Of a stretch of 58,402 bases of DNA, positions 58,190 through 58,402 are shown piece after piece. Position 1 is the first letter of the stretch. Every line of letters starts with the position of its first letter. The DNA lies in the IMG/VR virus record IMGVR_UViG_3300035701_000037, positions 1-58,402 of that record. The stretch is one strand, 5' to 3'. Position numbers and translations under genes: made by a program. The notes below the pieces were generated by a model. It saw only the letters and a list, made by a program, of their open reading frames with translations, had not been told where the DNA came from and did no database searches. Source of the DNA: a virus.

Positions 58190-58402
58190 ATGCCTGCAAC
58201 CTGGCAAGAAGGCGAGACAATCCCGCCGATCCTCTTCACCGTTACCGAGGACGGCCAACCTTTCGACTTCACCGATGTCGCGGTCGCACTCCGGTTTGCC
58301 CTCTCTGGCCAGGCGGCGCTCTGGGAGAAGGACTGCCTGGTTGATGAGCCAGAAACCGCCGGCAAGTGTCGCTACGAATGGGATGAGGGCGATCTGGCCA
58401 TT
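58190..58402 (+). CDS. N-terminal fragment of BppU-like baseplate protein (partial)
   Basis: 71 codons with ATG after aaggaggagag, open to the window end. MPATWQEGETIPPILFTVTE, then FDFTDVAVALRF and WEKDCLVDEPETAG..YEWDEGDLA, the BppU N-domain pattern. The partial protein at 2-109 looks like its C-terminal strands. The end of the window is on a codon boundary, and the start of the window holds one base before the first full codon, so a small missing piece of 3n+2 bases would join them in frame. Confidence 0.75.
   Translation, partial: MPATWQEGETIPPILFTVTEDGQPFDFTDVAVALRFALSGQAALWEKDCLVDEPETAGKCRYEWDEGDLAI

Overview
The window is most or nearly all of the genome of a temperate, long-tailed (siphovirus-like) phage of a GC-rich bacterium. 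Evidence is a complete terminase-portal-capsid-neck-tail module, a tape measure gene, an endolysin, a tyrosine recombinase and a phage attachment site made from the 3' half of a tRNA-Pro(UGG) gene. The host cannot be named from the sequence. Almost all genes lie on the + strand, overlap by a few bases (ATGA/GTGA/TTGA junctions) and have AGGAGG-type ribosome sites, often with GTG or TTG starts. The first 109 bases and the last 213 bases look like the two ends of one baseplate/fibre gene, so the map is probably circular or circularly permuted, with the window cut inside that gene.

Layout. 1-5564: distal tail and lysis genes (two DUF2793-like proteins, one with a collagen-like fibre; a GT2 glycosyltransferase-methyltransferase fusion; an M15 endolysin). 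5565-8328: terminator, early promoters, a small HTH protein, attP and integrase. 8325-29013: DNA metabolism genes (a possible annealing protein, SbcD/SbcC-like nuclease complex, three ParB-like proteins, replisome organizer, HerA/FtsK-like ATPase, RuvC-like resolvase, two DNA methyltransferases) mixed with small zinc-ribbon and membrane proteins. 29018-35655: terminase, portal and an intein-containing head morphogenesis protein. 35882-43288: scaffold, capsid, neck and tail tube. 43424-47820: tail chaperones with a -1 frameshift, then the tape measure. 48771-58402: baseplate and tail tip.

Three things stand out. (1) The head morphogenesis gene holds an intein whose middle is, on the opposite strand and in codon register, a complete zinc-finger/HTH/Vsr-like (EDxHD) endonuclease gene. 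That gene has its own promoter and starts without a leader. A second homing endonuclease (HNH, 51237-51902 minus) has the same promoter-to-start arrangement. (2) Three intergenic leaders before structural gene blocks (31261, 35734, 49861) share the exact 11-mer ACAACTGAATA followed by an intrinsic terminator just before the next gene. Two of them sit directly behind good sigma70-type promoters and contain mutually exclusive stems, as in an attenuator or antiterminator RNA. (3) A 57-bp segment of the major capsid gene is repeated, in the same reading frame, at the end of an early zinc-finger gene.

The only other minus-strand gene (47822-48676) encodes a predicted secreted protein inserted between tape measure and tail genes, a typical cargo (moron) position. 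No CI-like repressor was recognised.
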